64,000 nt of DNA from Planctomycetota bacterium (GCA_019636215.1 JAHBXZ010000001.1:257694-321693); one strand, 5' to 3'. Shown: positions 18,301-27,495, numbered from the stretch's first letter. Numbers and translations are program-made. The notes: generated by a model not told the origin, from the sequence alone.

Positions 18301-20564
18301 TCGGCCCCGATGCGGGCTTCCCCGGTGGAGGCGACGACCAGCGCGGCGGTAACCCCAACAACCTGCCGCTGGCCGACTACACAGGCCTGCAACAGCGCGG
18401 CGTGGTCGCCGTGTACGGTTTCGGATGGCTGGGCTATCACCCGCCGGGCACACCCGGCATCCCGCAGGCCGGAGTTTGGTTTCCGGATTTTGACCCCGCC
18501 ACGCCCGGCGTTGAGCAGCTTCTGACCTTCCCGGCCGACATCAAGTTCGAATATGTGGCCTACGACCGCATTGATTCAACGGGCCTGCACGTGATCCAGC
18601 GTTACGACGCCAACTTCGCGCCCAAGGACCCTGCCACCTGGTTTCACTATCTGGGCACCTACCAGGCGCTGCCACAAATCGCGTACAACCCGGCAGTGCA
18701 GCAGTCGGTCAACATGTTCAACTTCTTTTCGGCGGGCACATGTGTGGTGCCGGTCAGCATCGACGTCGACAGTGTAGCCGGGTACCACAACCGTTCGGTC
18801 GTTCAGGTTGACGACGAGTGGTTCTTTTACAACCGCGTCTGGGACCCCATGGCCAACCCCACGACCGACCTGCTGACCCTGTTCATCTGCCACAACCCGG
18901 CGGTGCAGGGCTGGCTTGCCGGCCTGGTTGTAAACGACAACAAGACACCGGCGCCCTGGCCCGGCTTCCGGCGCTATTACGGCACCGGTGTGGGCGACCA
19001 CCCGGCGGGCAACCCTGTGACGCCGTGTTTCGGCAGCTCGATCCGCAGCGGCGAAATGGATGTGGTTACCACGATCAACAACAAGAACAGCGAAAAGCAG
19101 CTGCATCGCATAAGGCGCTTCCGCAACATCGGCCCCGGCCCCGACAACGTGCCTGGCACCTTTGACGACATCTGCATTGCCGCGCTGTACGACCACTGCC
19201 AGAACACTTACCAGCCCAACAACACGTACAATGCCAACAACGGCAACTTGAACGCATACACCTCCGGCAACCTGTGCAAGTTCCCGACCGGCGAGTTGCC
19301 CGTGGAAATGCCCGTCACCTGGACATTTGCGGCATCCGACCCGCGCGCTGCCGAGGCCACCAATTCCAGTGCCAACTTCGACTCGTTCGAGCTGCGCATG
19401 TACACCAAGGGAAACTTCACGCTGATCGGCCACATGACCGACAGCTTTCCGGGCGAGGGCGGTGAGATCCAGGTCAACCAGGTGGCAGCCTTGCCGCGCC
19501 CGGGCGTGGTCAAGATCGACGACGAACTGATTTGCTACCGCATGACGGAAACCCGCCAGTCACAGGTCATCCTGCCCAACGGCACGACACAGGTTGTCGT
19601 CACTCATTGGCTGACCGACATCACCCGCGGAATCATGGGCACACAGCGCACGGCCCATTCTGGTGGCACACCCATGATGAACATGGCCAGCCTGCGCGTA
19701 GGGCAGTGCGTACAGGCAGGCTCGCCTGTCACAAACGTGCTGACGGCTGTGCTGGGCGAAGAGTCCATGCGCCCCTACGGCTTTGTGCGCATTGTGGAAG
19801 GCCCAAGGTATGAAGTGGCGGGCTTCCAGAAACAGGTTGAGACTTCCGCGCAGGACCCGCAGGACCCGAACCGGCAGATCCGCACTTCGCGCATGACAAC
19901 GGGGCTGTATTGGGATACCACCCAGCCGCAGGCACTGTTCCGCGGCATGTACGGCACACAGGTCATGTCCTATTCCACCCGCGCGCTGTTCTTTGACCAG
20001 CCGGTGCGGTTTCCGGATTACTTCCCGGGCTATCACCTGCGCGGCCAGGCGGCCTACGCGCCGTTTCACTACGGCGCGCAAGACGGCATCCCCGGTGCCA
20101 CAAGCCCTGAAATCTCGCACATCCAGGGTTCTTTGACGGCGCGCAACAGTGTGTTTTCGCAGTTCAAGTGGCGCGTGGCCTGGCTGCCCCATGCCGACCA
20201 GGCCAGGCACATGCCCGGCCTTGGCGCGCGTCTGGTGATGAGGTTCTGCGGGCGCGGCGCGGTCGGCAGCCGGGTGCCGGACTGGGGCGAAGTACCCACC
20301 AACCGGCCTGGCGGGCTGTACAGTTTTGAGTTTGAGTTCGGCGCGATTAACACCACGCCGGTGGGCGGGCTGGCCGTTTCGGCGTTTGAACAGGTGGAAG
20401 ACCTTGGCAATGTTCGCGCCGACCGCATCGAGTGGCGCGTGTACTTCTACTATAAGGAACGGGCATTCGCCGATGACCTGTACAAGGCCAGCCTTCAGTT
20501 CCAGGGTGCGTCGGCTGTGATTACGCAGTTCACGGACGTGGTCCGCCATGAGGAGCGCCGATAG
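15309..20564 (+). CDS. Giant PilX/GspK-like pseudopilin (1751 aa)
   Basis: The N-terminus RSRGAALMMVLVILALLLVMALSFTFL is a PilX/GspK-type anchor without a classical G/FTLLE cleavage motif. Around residues 475-570 there is a GspK-like helical segment (VNINTAPLEVLEAMFHG, then TRTQARRIALEVFQRVR). The remaining 1200 residues are mostly beta-rich and aromatic, including a LamG-like stretch near 800-870 and RGTTANSHPRGSRV-type elements. Usual PilX/GspK proteins have 200-350 residues, so this is five to eight times longer. ATG 15309 overlaps the stop of the preceding pseudopilin, and the next pseudopilin begins 21 bp downstream. Probably exposed at the tip or surface of the fibre; function unproven. 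Confidence 0.75.
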   Translation: MNPFCARDVLKTRSRGAALMMVLVILALLLVMALSFTFLMTQQEGTSVASMAGQETRIVTRTAADHAYARLNRGNKLNEFAAWWATRPADVTNWDNPWVDTYDEGVVDLLYDFEGADGALPTFPGLIGPNNQPRFRVEDPRRLVMGVNVQDEAGKVNLNFASPQLIANILGSATTTVQIAPSGGVYEEVPLTDASFLTIYDENADPTDNRYGGGIVVIDGGLFSYTSRVGNVLLNVVPNMPHNGPVTDRGMNGFFRWWDPDKTIDQGAFVTTPTAYKVVYRRFLQQQPAQPSMPSMYNNLGEVRQIAEMPRWFNPGGALGPYWDKSKLDGWPEGLDPVLYQHLDRLCTTMAPTERYDGGWFYPHVVQFGGMFLDVPINKWFLGYTYDNQPAFQASFHVMFDPRSPNPAQLTHARAGINHGNIVRLRRMDQPEVIYGYCTGSGVLSVIGDHQINAGEAWIAECAERATVNINTAPLEVLEAMFHGVGPRHPDPLIYPITRTQARRIALEVFQRVRRGDNGNPQPFANNDDLINFLIELRNRDETIITSHQINSYSNHQRFPYAAHPAITGQFTFHSSDSYLVDAYATRYQPAGGAMARRSFREWVTIGSDRPQEFWWRPYMRWLEDMRVPQGNTFNVFDGGTDNGRLWAVHELPFIHYQPDERYIRARFEAPWSTATPRDMYAMGVDAPAPRREKFYSNVVPKNFSGTGDIDVGDLEAGMFSFWYRPQWDAYDQNHYLFDAAEQTYSNRMSMLWWGQRTRGFRLAQRNSGLVMRVKDRTLEEAFTELRFELDPANFRNNEWYHLNLNWKGTSLSHLNLVMDGDCETGTPAQRPVLNHTFLQANNAWVTRTSTLDMDLEDPRQIDATQTELYVDPADIGAFPQRGVVLIGDEAIEYNGNNGIALLNIYRGPPVPGAPPNSARGARGTTANSHPRGSRVTVYGYVSPVRQYFMNNQNTLQPQFPRLPATGGNLRSSMGTQPLYRVSRAGSINPIYYRPQDFGPDAGFPGGGDDQRGGNPNNLPLADYTGLQQRGVVAVYGFGWLGYHPPGTPGIPQAGVWFPDFDPATPGVEQLLTFPADIKFEYVAYDRIDSTGLHVIQRYDANFAPKDPATWFHYLGTYQALPQIAYNPAVQQSVNMFNFFSAGTCVVPVSIDVDSVAGYHNRSVVQVDDEWFFYNRVWDPMANPTTDLLTLFICHNPAVQGWLAGLVVNDNKTPAPWPGFRRYYGTGVGDHPAGNPVTPCFGSSIRSGEMDVVTTINNKNSEKQLHRIRRFRNIGPGPDNVPGTFDDICIAALYDHCQNTYQPNNTYNANNGNLNAYTSGNLCKFPTGELPVEMPVTWTFAASDPRAAEATNSSANFDSFELRMYTKGNFTLIGHMTDSFPGEGGEIQVNQVAALPRPGVVKIDDELICYRMTETRQSQVILPNGTTQVVVTHWLTDITRGIMGTQRTAHSGGTPMMNMASLRVGQCVQAGSPVTNVLTAVLGEESMRPYGFVRIVEGPRYEVAGFQKQVETSAQDPQDPNRQIRTSRMTTGLYWDTTQPQALFRGMYGTQVMSYSTRALFFDQPVRFPDYFPGYHLRGQAAYAPFHYGAQDGIPGATSPEISHIQGSLTARNSVFSQFKWRVAWLPHADQARHMPGLGARLVMRFCGRGAVGSRVPDWGEVPTNRPGGLYSFEFEFGAINTTPVGGLAVSAFEQVEDLGNVRADRIEWRVYFYYKERAFADDLYKASLQFQGASAVITQFTDVVRHEERR

Positions 20565-20585
20565 CATCCCCGCGTTGCTACGCCC

Positions 20586-21788
20586 ATGAACACGCCTGAC
20601 TGCCAACATGCAATGCCGCGAATTCCGGGCACGCGCAGAGCGCGGGGGTTCACGCTGATTGAGCTGATGGTGGCCATTGGCATCCTGATGGTGCTGGGTG
20701 TCATGATCATTGGCTTCCTGCGTGGCGCCCTGACCATGAACCGTACCGGCACCGCGCGCGGTAAGGCCTACGAGGCCGCGCAGACCACCCTGCGCATGCT
20801 GCAGGATGATCTCGAACAGGTGATCGCCAAGCCGCCGCATGCCCACGGGCCGCAGGGCGACCTTTCTTTCTCCATCCAGCAGGACCCATGGGGCCGGCAG
20901 ATGCTCTGCTTCATGCGTGCCTGGGGCGAAGAACAAAGCAGCCTGGCGGGCTACGACAGCGGCCGCGCCGCGCCGGGCCAGCGCATCGGCAGCGGAGGCC
21001 CCGGCCGCACCTGGAGCAGCGACTTCCAGGGGCGCAACGTGGAAGACACCATGCGTGCCTCGCGCGGCAACCTCGAGGTGGTGTGGATGATGGAACCGGT
21101 GGGCGCCAGCCTGCGCCTGTACCGCGCCGAACGCTCGCCGCCGCAGGCCAACGGCGGTTTGATTGACTCGATGCTGAATTGGGCTGCTCGCTATCGCCCG
21201 AACAACCCGCGCCTGGCAGTGGGGTATGACGACCCGGTGCCTGGTGCGTTTCTGCGCGAATACGGGCTGGGCACCCCGGCCCGCGCTGCAAGCCCGGCCA
21301 ACCCGGCCATCTGGTCGCAGTTCGACCTGGTGGCTGAAAACGTGGTGTGCCTTGGCATTGAGTGCTGGGACGACTGGCAGGGCCGCACTACCACATGGCT
21401 GTCGGGCCGCGACGGGCCGGTCACGTCGTGGGCGCTGGGCCAGAGACTGAACGCCGGCCAGTACCCGTTGCCCAGTGCCATCCGCATTACCCTGATTGTG
21501 GCCGCAGACGACCCCATCCGCGCCGAAAGCCCGCTGGTCGGCGAAGCCAACCGCGGCGATACCAGCCTGTTTCTGGACGGCACCGACAACTTTCCAGATG
21601 TCACCAGCCCGCTTGCATTTGTGCGCGTCAACGGCGAGATGATGGGCTTTGCCGGCAAGTCGTCCACCACCATCGGCAGCCTTGCGCGGGGGGCGCTGGG
21701 TACCCGCGAAGTCGATCACCCCAAGGGCTCCGTGGCTGTGGCAGGCATCGGTTTTCAGCGCATCATCCAGTTCCCGGTGTCGCGATGA
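20586..21788 (+). CDS. PilW/GspJ-like minor pseudopilin
   Basis: 400 residues. The leader ends RARG|FTLIELMVAIGIL, a clean prepilin peptidase site with Glu5, followed by the hydrophobic helix and the amphipathic region TTLRMLQDDLEQVI typical of PilW/GspJ. The C-terminal part is beta-rich (FVRVNGEMMGFAGKSS). It is longer than usual (about 200-350). It lies 21 bp after the giant pseudopilin gene and its end overlaps the next pseudopilin (CGATGA). Expected to be a minor subunit of a type IV pilus or type II secretion pseudopilus. Confidence 0.82.
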   Translation: MNTPDCQHAMPRIPGTRRARGFTLIELMVAIGILMVLGVMIIGFLRGALTMNRTGTARGKAYEAAQTTLRMLQDDLEQVIAKPPHAHGPQGDLSFSIQQDPWGRQMLCFMRAWGEEQSSLAGYDSGRAAPGQRIGSGGPGRTWSSDFQGRNVEDTMRASRGNLEVVWMMEPVGASLRLYRAERSPPQANGGLIDSMLNWAARYRPNNPRLAVGYDDPVPGAFLREYGLGTPARAASPANPAIWSQFDLVAENVVCLGIECWDDWQGRTTTWLSGRDGPVTSWALGQRLNAGQYPLPSAIRITLIVAADDPIRAESPLVGEANRGDTSLFLDGTDNFPDVTSPLAFVRVNGEMMGFAGKSSTTIGSLARGALGTREVDHPKGSVAVAGIGFQRIIQFPVSR

Positions 21789-22267
21789 CGATGCGCCGGG
21801 CCCGTCGCGGCTTCACGCTGCTGGAAATCCTGATGGCGTTCACCGTGCTGATGCTCGGCGTGGTGGGTGTGTATGCGGTGTTTTCAGTGGGGCTGGTCAG
21901 CCATAAACGGGCGGTGGACAACACCAACGCTTCCAACCTGGCCGGCAGTGTGTTTGACGACATCGCTGCCAACTATGATGTCTGGTACTACGACCGCAAC
22001 AAGAACGGCATTCCCGATCGCGCCGAGGACCGCAACAACAACGGGGTCGAGGACTGGTTCGAGATCCAGTCCAATGGCCGCCCGCGCGACCCGATACCCT
22101 TTGTGCCCGGGTATACATACCGGGTGCGGTACGAGCGCAGCCCGCACATAGACCAGGAACTGTTTGTCACTGTGCAGGTCTTCTGGCGCCAGCAGGGAGA
22201 CGCCAAGGCTGCCACATTCCAGCGCAGCATCTTTCTGAAGCGACTTCCGATCATTGAGCCGCCGTAG
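21785..22267 (+). CDS. PilV/GspI-like minor pseudopilin
   Basis: 160 residues. [30 protein letters not shown] is a textbook class III signal of the PilV/GspI type. The soluble part contains an Asp/Asn-rich run (DRNKNGIPDRAEDRNNNG) that resembles a calcium-binding loop of the thrombospondin type 3 or EF-hand kind. The ATG at 21785 overlaps the upstream stop codon, so translational coupling is likely. The much longer open frame upstream is not used. It ends just before a bidirectional hairpin facing pilC. Confidence 0.85.
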   Translation: MTMRRARRGFTLLEILMAFTVLMLGVVGVYAVFSVGLVSHKRAVDNTNASNLAGSVFDDIAANYDVWYYDRNKNGIPDRAEDRNNNGVEDWFEIQSNGRPRDPIPFVPGYTYRVRYERSPHIDQELFVTVQVFWRQQGDAKAATFQRSIFLKRLPIIEPP

Positions 22268-22298
22268 AAGGCGGTTGCTGATTGCGCGCCAAAGCAAT

Positions 22299-22326
22299 GC
22301 GGCCCGGGGGGAGTTCCCCGGGCCGC
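22299..22326. terminator. Bidirectional terminator between pseudopilins and pilC
   Basis: GCGGCCCGGGG-GGAGTT-CCCCGGGCCGC: an 11-bp perfect stem in the 83-bp gap between two convergent genes, flanked by TTGGTTGT on the plus side. Confidence 0.7.
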
Positions 22327-22350
22327 TTGGTTGTGTGCTTGCCACATCTG

Positions 22351-23619
22351 CTACTTGCTGCCCTTGGCCGCGGCGCGCGACAGGCCGAAGATGGGCAGAT
22401 AGATGCCCAGGATCACCACCAGCACCACCACGCCCAGTGAAACGATCAATGCCGGTTCAATCATGCTGGTGATGGCCTGCACGGTGGAAGACACTTCGTC
22501 TTCATAGTACTCGGTCACGTCACCCAGCATGTCCGGCAGTGAACCCGAGTCTTCACCGACTTTCACCATCTTGGTCATCAGGCCAGGGAACATGCCGCTT
22601 TCCGTAAGCGCCTGGTACAGGCTGTAACCCTGGATCAGTTTCTGGCGGGCGTCCAGCACCGCCTGTTCCAGGATCAGGTTGCCCAGCGTCTTGGCTGTGA
22701 TTTCCAGCGACTGGTCCAGCGTAATGCCGTTCTTGACCAGGGTAGACAGCGTCATGGTGAAGCGCGACACGCCTGACTTGATGGCCAGCGGGCCGAACAG
22801 GGGCATCTTCAGCACAATGCGGTCCCAGCTTTCCGCGCCCGCGGGTGTTCGGCGCCAGAAGATGAATGCCGCAATCGCGCCGACCACGACCGGCACCGTG
22901 ATCCACCAGAAGTCGACAATCGCGTTTGAAATGAAGATCAGCACTTTCGTCAGGAACGGCAGGTCGGCTCCGAACTGCTTGAACAGTTCCGCAAACTGCG
23001 GCACCAGGAAGGTGAAGATGCCACCCACGATCAGCAGAAAGAACCCGGCCACAAACTTCGGATAGGCCGTGGCGGCCTTGATCTGGCTTTGCAGCTTGTA
23101 GCGGCGCTTGAAGAACACGCCCAGCTGTTCCAGGATTGTGTCCAGTGAACCTGAAACTTCGCCGGCTTCCACCATGCTGCACATCAGGAAGTTGAACACG
23201 TGCGGGTGCTTCTTCAGGGCATCCGAGAACTTCGCGCCTGCTTCGACATCCTGCATCACCGAAAGCAGCGCAACCTTGAACACCGGGTTGTCCATTTCGG
23301 CCGCGATGGTTTCCAGCGAATCCAGCAGCGACAGACCGGCGCGCAACATCGTCGACATCTGGCGGCAGAACGCCGCCATGTCGGAAACCTTGATCTTCTT
23401 CTGGAAGATACTGCCCTGCGCCTTGGCGCGGGCCTGCACTTCCGTGGGCGCCGCCGCGCCAGGGCCGCCGGCTGCCGCACCGCCCTCAGACTTCACCCCG
23501 ATCACTGTCAGGCCGGACTTGCGCAACTCAGCCACCAGGTCGCCTACAGAAGGCGCATCCTTCACCTGGCTGATGGTACGCCCGGACGCGTCACGGGCCG
23601 TCACAGTGTAAAGCGGCAT
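22351..23619 (-). CDS. Type IV pilus/type II secretion inner-membrane protein PilC/GspF
   Basis: 422 residues, normal family length. The N-terminal MPLYTVTARDASGRTISQ and the two T2SS-F domains (around 80-205 and 280-405) are recognisable by FCRQMSTMLRAGLSLLDSLE and by FTMTLSTLVKNGITLDQSLEIT, with KVGEDSGSLPDML and three to four transmembrane helices. It is the platform protein that couples the cytoplasmic ATPase to pilin assembly. I start it at ATG 23619, which gives the canonical MPLY start; the frame continues open far upstream without homology. It converges on the pseudopilin series; ATPase, PilM-Q and prepilin peptidase are outside the window. Confidence 0.93.
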   Translation of the reverse strand: MPLYTVTARDASGRTISQVKDAPSVGDLVAELRKSGLTVIGVKSEGGAAAGGPGAAAPTEVQARAKAQGSIFQKKIKVSDMAAFCRQMSTMLRAGLSLLDSLETIAAEMDNPVFKVALLSVMQDVEAGAKFSDALKKHPHVFNFLMCSMVEAGEVSGSLDTILEQLGVFFKRRYKLQSQIKAATAYPKFVAGFFLLIVGGIFTFLVPQFAELFKQFGADLPFLTKVLIFISNAIVDFWWITVPVVVGAIAAFIFWRRTPAGAESWDRIVLKMPLFGPLAIKSGVSRFTMTLSTLVKNGITLDQSLEITAKTLGNLILEQAVLDARQKLIQGYSLYQALTESGMFPGLMTKMVKVGEDSGSLPDMLGDVTEYYEDEVSSTVQAITSMIEPALIVSLGVVVLVVILGIYLPIFGLSRAAAKGSK

Positions 23620-23762
23620 AGAGACCCCAAGGGTTGGCAAAGCAATGGATTGCAGGGCACCAGTATACTCCGGGGTTGCGGCCTGAAAACAGCCCCAATC
23701 TTGTGTGTTGCAGTCGCTTTTGGCGTTTGGCCGGTGGCACATTGGCGGGGTAGAATGGGGCC

Positions 23763-24161
23763 ATGAACAGCGGCCCCGCGCCCTACCAGAAAAGCGGTGA
23801 ACAGGCCGTGCGGCCGGTGGCAGGCAGCGGCATTGCCGGCATGTTGACGCCCGAGGCCCTGGAGCATCGCGCCCGCGAGGTGCAGTCGCGGGGGCAGTCT
23901 CTTTCGCGTTTTGGTGTCGCGGGCGGCCTGAGCTGTCTGGTCTTGGGTGTCGGGCTGGGCATTCAGTCCGTACGCACCTTTGACGGGACAACGGAAGGAA
24001 TGGTTGCCTCCAACTTTCTTGCCACAGGGGCGGTCGCGGCCATGGGCTGCGCCTATGTGGGGTACATGGCCCTGATGGGCGGGCGGCGCCTTGCCGAGAC
24101 AGCCGATGCCCTGCGCGCGCGAGCGCAGCACGGGCGAAGCCTTCAGGAGCACGGCCGATGA
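23763..24161 (+). CDS. Uncharacterised two-span membrane protein
   Basis: 132 residues with two hydrophobic helices (about 50-70 and 85-105) between polar ends. It is divergent from pilC and overlaps the next small membrane gene by 4 bp (ATGA), so the two probably form one transcript. I do not recognise the family. Confidence 0.6.
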   Translation: MNSGPAPYQKSGEQAVRPVAGSGIAGMLTPEALEHRAREVQSRGQSLSRFGVAGGLSCLVLGVGLGIQSVRTFDGTTEGMVASNFLATGAVAAMGCAYVGYMALMGGRRLAETADALRARAQHGRSLQEHGR

Positions 24162-24448
24162 CCCCATACCGCGAAAGCGGCGACAACGCACGGCTGCTGT
24201 TGATTGCCCGCCAGTGCAGCCCGGCCAAGGCCCGGCGCGAACATGACCTCGACACACTTCGCCGCTACAAGCTGGCCATACATTGCCTGTGCATGGGGTG
24301 CGTGATCCTGACTCCGGCGGCAGGTGCTGTCACCCGAAGCCCGGAGGCTGCCCTGGCGGTTGCCGTTGCCTTTGTGGTGCTGATCATCCCGCTGGAAGTT
24401 CTGGGCCTGCGCCTGCGCCGCAGAATCCGCCAGGGCAGGGGCCGATAG
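24158..24448 (+). CDS. Uncharacterised small membrane protein
   Basis: 96 residues with two hydrophobic segments (about 40-58 and 65-85) and a strongly basic tail (RLRRRIRQGRGR). Start and stop of this and the preceding gene overlap (GATGA), implying coupled translation and a shared function, perhaps a two-component membrane complex. Family unknown. Confidence 0.55.
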   Translation: MTPYRESGDNARLLLIARQCSPAKARREHDLDTLRRYKLAIHCLCMGCVILTPAAGAVTRSPEAALAVAVAFVVLIIPLEVLGLRLRRRIRQGRGR

Positions 24449-24625
24449 GTGGCGCTGAAAAGCAAGCGGGTACGCGGCATGGCAGGCACCGCCCACGGAC
24501 TGCCTGGATGCCCGGGCCCTGGTGCCACCGCGGGTTGGCGGTCCATGCGATGGCCGGCGGTGATCCGCATTTCGGCTGTCATCCGCAAGCGCCCCTTTTT
24601 CGGAAACTGGCGGGCGTTACCATGC

Positions 24626-25930
24626 ATGGCACACATCATGGCGACCCGGATGCAAGACCAGACATTCCTCGAAAACCTTTCGTACGCGGCCCAGCCGGCC
24701 ATCCTGGTGAGTGCCACACTGCCCAGTGATGTTCCCTTTGGCGATGACCCGCTGGACGAACTGGCCGCGCTGGCCGATACGGCCGGATTGGCGGTTGTGG
24801 GGCGGGTGTACCAGAAGCTTCAGCAGATCAGCCCCCGCACCTACATCGGCAGCGGCAAGGTCACCGAAATCGCGCGCCTGGTGGCCGAAACCGGCGCCAA
24901 GGTTGTTGTGTTTGACAACGAACTGCGCGCCAACCAGCAGCAGGCCGTAGAAGAAGAAGTCAAAGCCAGTGTGGTCGACCGGACCGAGATCATCCTTGGC
25001 ATCTTTCAGCAGCACGCGCGCACCCGCCAGGCCCGCGTACAGGTGGAACTTGCCCAACTGGAGTACCAGTTGCCGCGCCTGAAGAACCTGTGGAGCCACC
25101 TGGAACGCCAGCGCGGCGCACTGGGCAAGGTGGGCGGCGCGGGCGAACGCCAGATTGAGACCGACCGCCGGCTGCTGCGCAAGCGCATCCACCGCATGCA
25201 GGAAGAACTTGAGGTCATCCAGAAGCGCCGCCACATTGAAGTGAGCCGGCGCAGCGAGCTGTTCCAGGTCGCGATTGTCGGCTACACCAATGCCGGCAAG
25301 TCCACGCTGATGAATGCACTGACCCAGGAGGGCGTACTGGCCGAGGACAAGCTGTTTGCCACGCTGGATACCCGCACCTGCGTGTGGAAGCTGCCCGACC
25401 ACAAGGTGCTGCTCAGTGACACCGTTGGATTCATCCGCAACCTGCCGCACCGCCTGGTGGCCAGCTTTCACGCCACGCTGGAAGAAGTGCTGCAGGCCGA
25501 CCTGCTGCTGCATGTGGTTGATTCCAGCCACAGCGCCGCCGCGGAAATGATTGAGGCCGTGAACACCGTGCTGAAGGAACTGGGCGCCGATGACCGCCGG
25601 GTGCTGATGGTGTTCAACAAGGTGGACCTGGTGCGCGACCAGCCCACCCTGAGCCACCTGCACAACCTGTTCCCTGAACACGTCGACGTCTCTGCCGTCA
25701 CTGGCGTTGGACTGCGCCAGTTGGAACAGCGGGTGCAGGAAGTAGTCGAGGAACGCGAGACCCGCCTTGACTGGACCTTCAGCGCAGGCAACGGCCGGCT
25801 GATCGCATACCTCAAGCAGCACGGCAAGATTCTCTCGATGGATTTCGACGAGGCCGACAACGTACACGTCCAGGCCCTGATTGAGCCGCGCTTCTTCGGC
25901 CAGGCCCTGGCCATGCGCGACAGCGGCTGA
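24626..25930 (+). CDS. hflX: Ribosome-associated GTPase HflX
   Basis: A GTPase that splits stalled 70S ribosomes in better-studied bacteria. The N-terminal HflX domain (RTYIGSGKVTEIARLVAE, VVFDNELRANQQQ, GERQIETDRRLLRKRI) is followed by a coiled-coil segment and the GTPase domain: G1 GYTNAGKSTL, G3 DTVGFI, G4 NKVD, and the family stretch TLDTRTCVWKLPDHKVLLSDTVGF written here only in part. About 434 residues, normal. The start is uncertain: ATG codons at 24626, 24638 and 24650 are all in frame and none has a strong ribosome site. Bases 24449-24625 hold no separate gene. Confidence 0.93.
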   Translation: MAHIMATRMQDQTFLENLSYAAQPAILVSATLPSDVPFGDDPLDELAALADTAGLAVVGRVYQKLQQISPRTYIGSGKVTEIARLVAETGAKVVVFDNELRANQQQAVEEEVKASVVDRTEIILGIFQQHARTRQARVQVELAQLEYQLPRLKNLWSHLERQRGALGKVGGAGERQIETDRRLLRKRIHRMQEELEVIQKRRHIEVSRRSELFQVAIVGYTNAGKSTLMNALTQEGVLAEDKLFATLDTRTCVWKLPDHKVLLSDTVGFIRNLPHRLVASFHATLEEVLQADLLLHVVDSSHSAAAEMIEAVNTVLKELGADDRRVLMVFNKVDLVRDQPTLSHLHNLFPEHVDVSAVTGVGLRQLEQRVQEVVEERETRLDWTFSAGNGRLIAYLKQHGKILSMDFDEADNVHVQALIEPRFFGQALAMRDSG

Positions 25931-25932
25931 GC

Positions 25933-27495
25933 CTACTTCACCGTGATTGTGTTGATGCGCGTGTCCGCGGCGGCCTGTGCGCCATTGCCAATGTACGGGT
26001 CCATCGCGCTGAGCCCCTTCAGGCGCTTGCCCAGCCAGGCTGTGACGTAGCGCCGGCACACGGAGTGCTGCACCGCCAGCGTGATGGCCGCCGTGCTGTC
26101 GCCGATCAGTTGCGTGGCGTTGTCTTTGTACTGGCTGTGGTTACCGCCGATGATCTGCAGCAGCATCGACGGCGAGCCCGCCAGCGCAAAGATCTCCTGC
26201 TGGTTCACCAGCGGCGCTACACCGTCGTTGCCCGCAGCGACAGCCAGCAGGGGTATGCTGCTGAAGTTGCCGAAGTTCAGCATCGGTGTGCCGCTGACCT
26301 GCGAATCACGGCTGGGCGACCCGAACAAGAAACAGGCCTTGATGCGGGCGTTCGTGCCCAGTGCTGCAACTTCGTCGCTGGAGGCAATCACGCTGGCGCA
26401 ACCGCCGCGCGAGTGCCCGCCCACGGCCACGCGGGTCATGTCCAGCAGGCCCTGCAACGGGTGGCCGCTGGTGCCGTTCAGTTGTGCCAGGTGGTTGATC
26501 GCGGCGCGGGCGTCGTCGGCGTCGCGCTGGCAGTTCTGTTGCGCGGTGCCAAACAGGTCGTTGTTGCCGGATTGGTCGGGGCACAGCACCACATAGCCGT
26601 GGCTTGCCAGCCAGCCCGCGATGAACGCGTTGGCGGTGTAGTCAATGCCGCCCGGAAACACCGGTGCCTTGAACCCGTGGCTGTACACCACGCTAGGGTA
26701 GGGCGCGCCCAGGTTGTCCGGAGAAGTGTTCAGCCCCGCGGCCTGGGCCGGGTAGTACACGCGAAATGCCGGCGTATCGCCATGGGCGCCGGTCATCGTG
26801 CCGTTCATGTAGCCCGCAGCAAATGCGCCCGCGACATCCGGGTCCAGCAACCCAAGCACCGTCACGGTGGCCGGGGCCGAACTGGCCGTGCCGCCGGGTG
26901 TGGCAACGCTGACACTGTAGGTGCCGGGCAACACGCCGGCCGGGAGTGTGACCTGCAACGATGTTGCCGCCGTGCCTGTTATGGCCAGGGTTGTGCCCGC
27001 GGCATCGCCAAGTACCGCGCTGGTGGCACCAGCCAGCCCTGAACCCGTGAGAGTCAGTGGCGTGGCCCTGTCGTTCAGCGCGCGTGCCGGGGCAATGCCG
27101 CCGATGGCCGGTGGCGTCGGGCCGCCGCCCGACTGGATCGTAACCGTGGGCGAGGTGCTGCTGCTGCCGGCGGGCGTTGTCACTGTCAGTGTGTACACGC
27201 CGGCCGCCTGGGTGCCGGGCACGTCGGCCTCAAGCAGCAGGTCCGACATCAGGCGAAACACAAGCGTGGCGGGTGAAGGGCCAACCAGCTGAACCGAAGT
27301 GGCGCCGGTGAACGCCGCGCCATGGACGGTCAGTATCGCCGGGCTGCCTTGTGCCAGGGTGGAAGGCGCAATGGCGGTGATCTGCGGCAAAGGTGCCGCT
27401 GTGGACGCTGTGGCAGAGGAAGACCTTTCGGAGTCCGAGGCGCAGGCAGCCACCAGCAGCGAGATACAGCACAGCGCGAGCACTGTTTGGCGCAT
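25933..27495 (-). CDS. Lipoprotein with two TIG domains and an alpha/beta hydrolase
   Basis: 520 residues. The lipoprotein signal ends VAAC (Cys18). Two IPT/TIG Ig-like domains follow (about 38-120 and 130-215), then an alpha/beta-hydrolase of the chlorophyllase/PAF-acetylhydrolase/cutinase-like kind with nucleophile elbow GHSRGG, the oxyanion-side YSHGF and a late GNHSQY histidine. It is likely an exported esterase held at the cell surface by the lipid and Ig modules. Convergent with hflX, with 2 bp between stops. Substrate unknown. Confidence 0.8.
   Translation of the reverse strand: MRQTVLALCCISLLVAACASDSERSSSATASTAAPLPQITAIAPSTLAQGSPAILTVHGAAFTGATSVQLVGPSPATLVFRLMSDLLLEADVPGTQAAGVYTLTVTTPAGSSSTSPTVTIQSGGGPTPPAIGGIAPARALNDRATPLTLTGSGLAGATSAVLGDAAGTTLAITGTAATSLQVTLPAGVLPGTYSVSVATPGGTASSAPATVTVLGLLDPDVAGAFAAGYMNGTMTGAHGDTPAFRVYYPAQAAGLNTSPDNLGAPYPSVVYSHGFKAPVFPGGIDYTANAFIAGWLASHGYVVLCPDQSGNNDLFGTAQQNCQRDADDARAAINHLAQLNGTSGHPLQGLLDMTRVAVGGHSRGGCASVIASSDEVAALGTNARIKACFLFGSPSRDSQVSGTPMLNFGNFSSIPLLAVAAGNDGVAPLVNQQEIFALAGSPSMLLQIIGGNHSQYKDNATQLIGDSTAAITLAVQHSVCRRYVTAWLGKRLKGLSAMDPYIGNGAQAAADTRINTITVK

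Noticed and set aside
19560..21719. 719-codon minus-strand frame opposite the pseudopilin genes
   Set aside because: Overlaps two well-supported plus-strand genes; composition is that of a reverse shadow.
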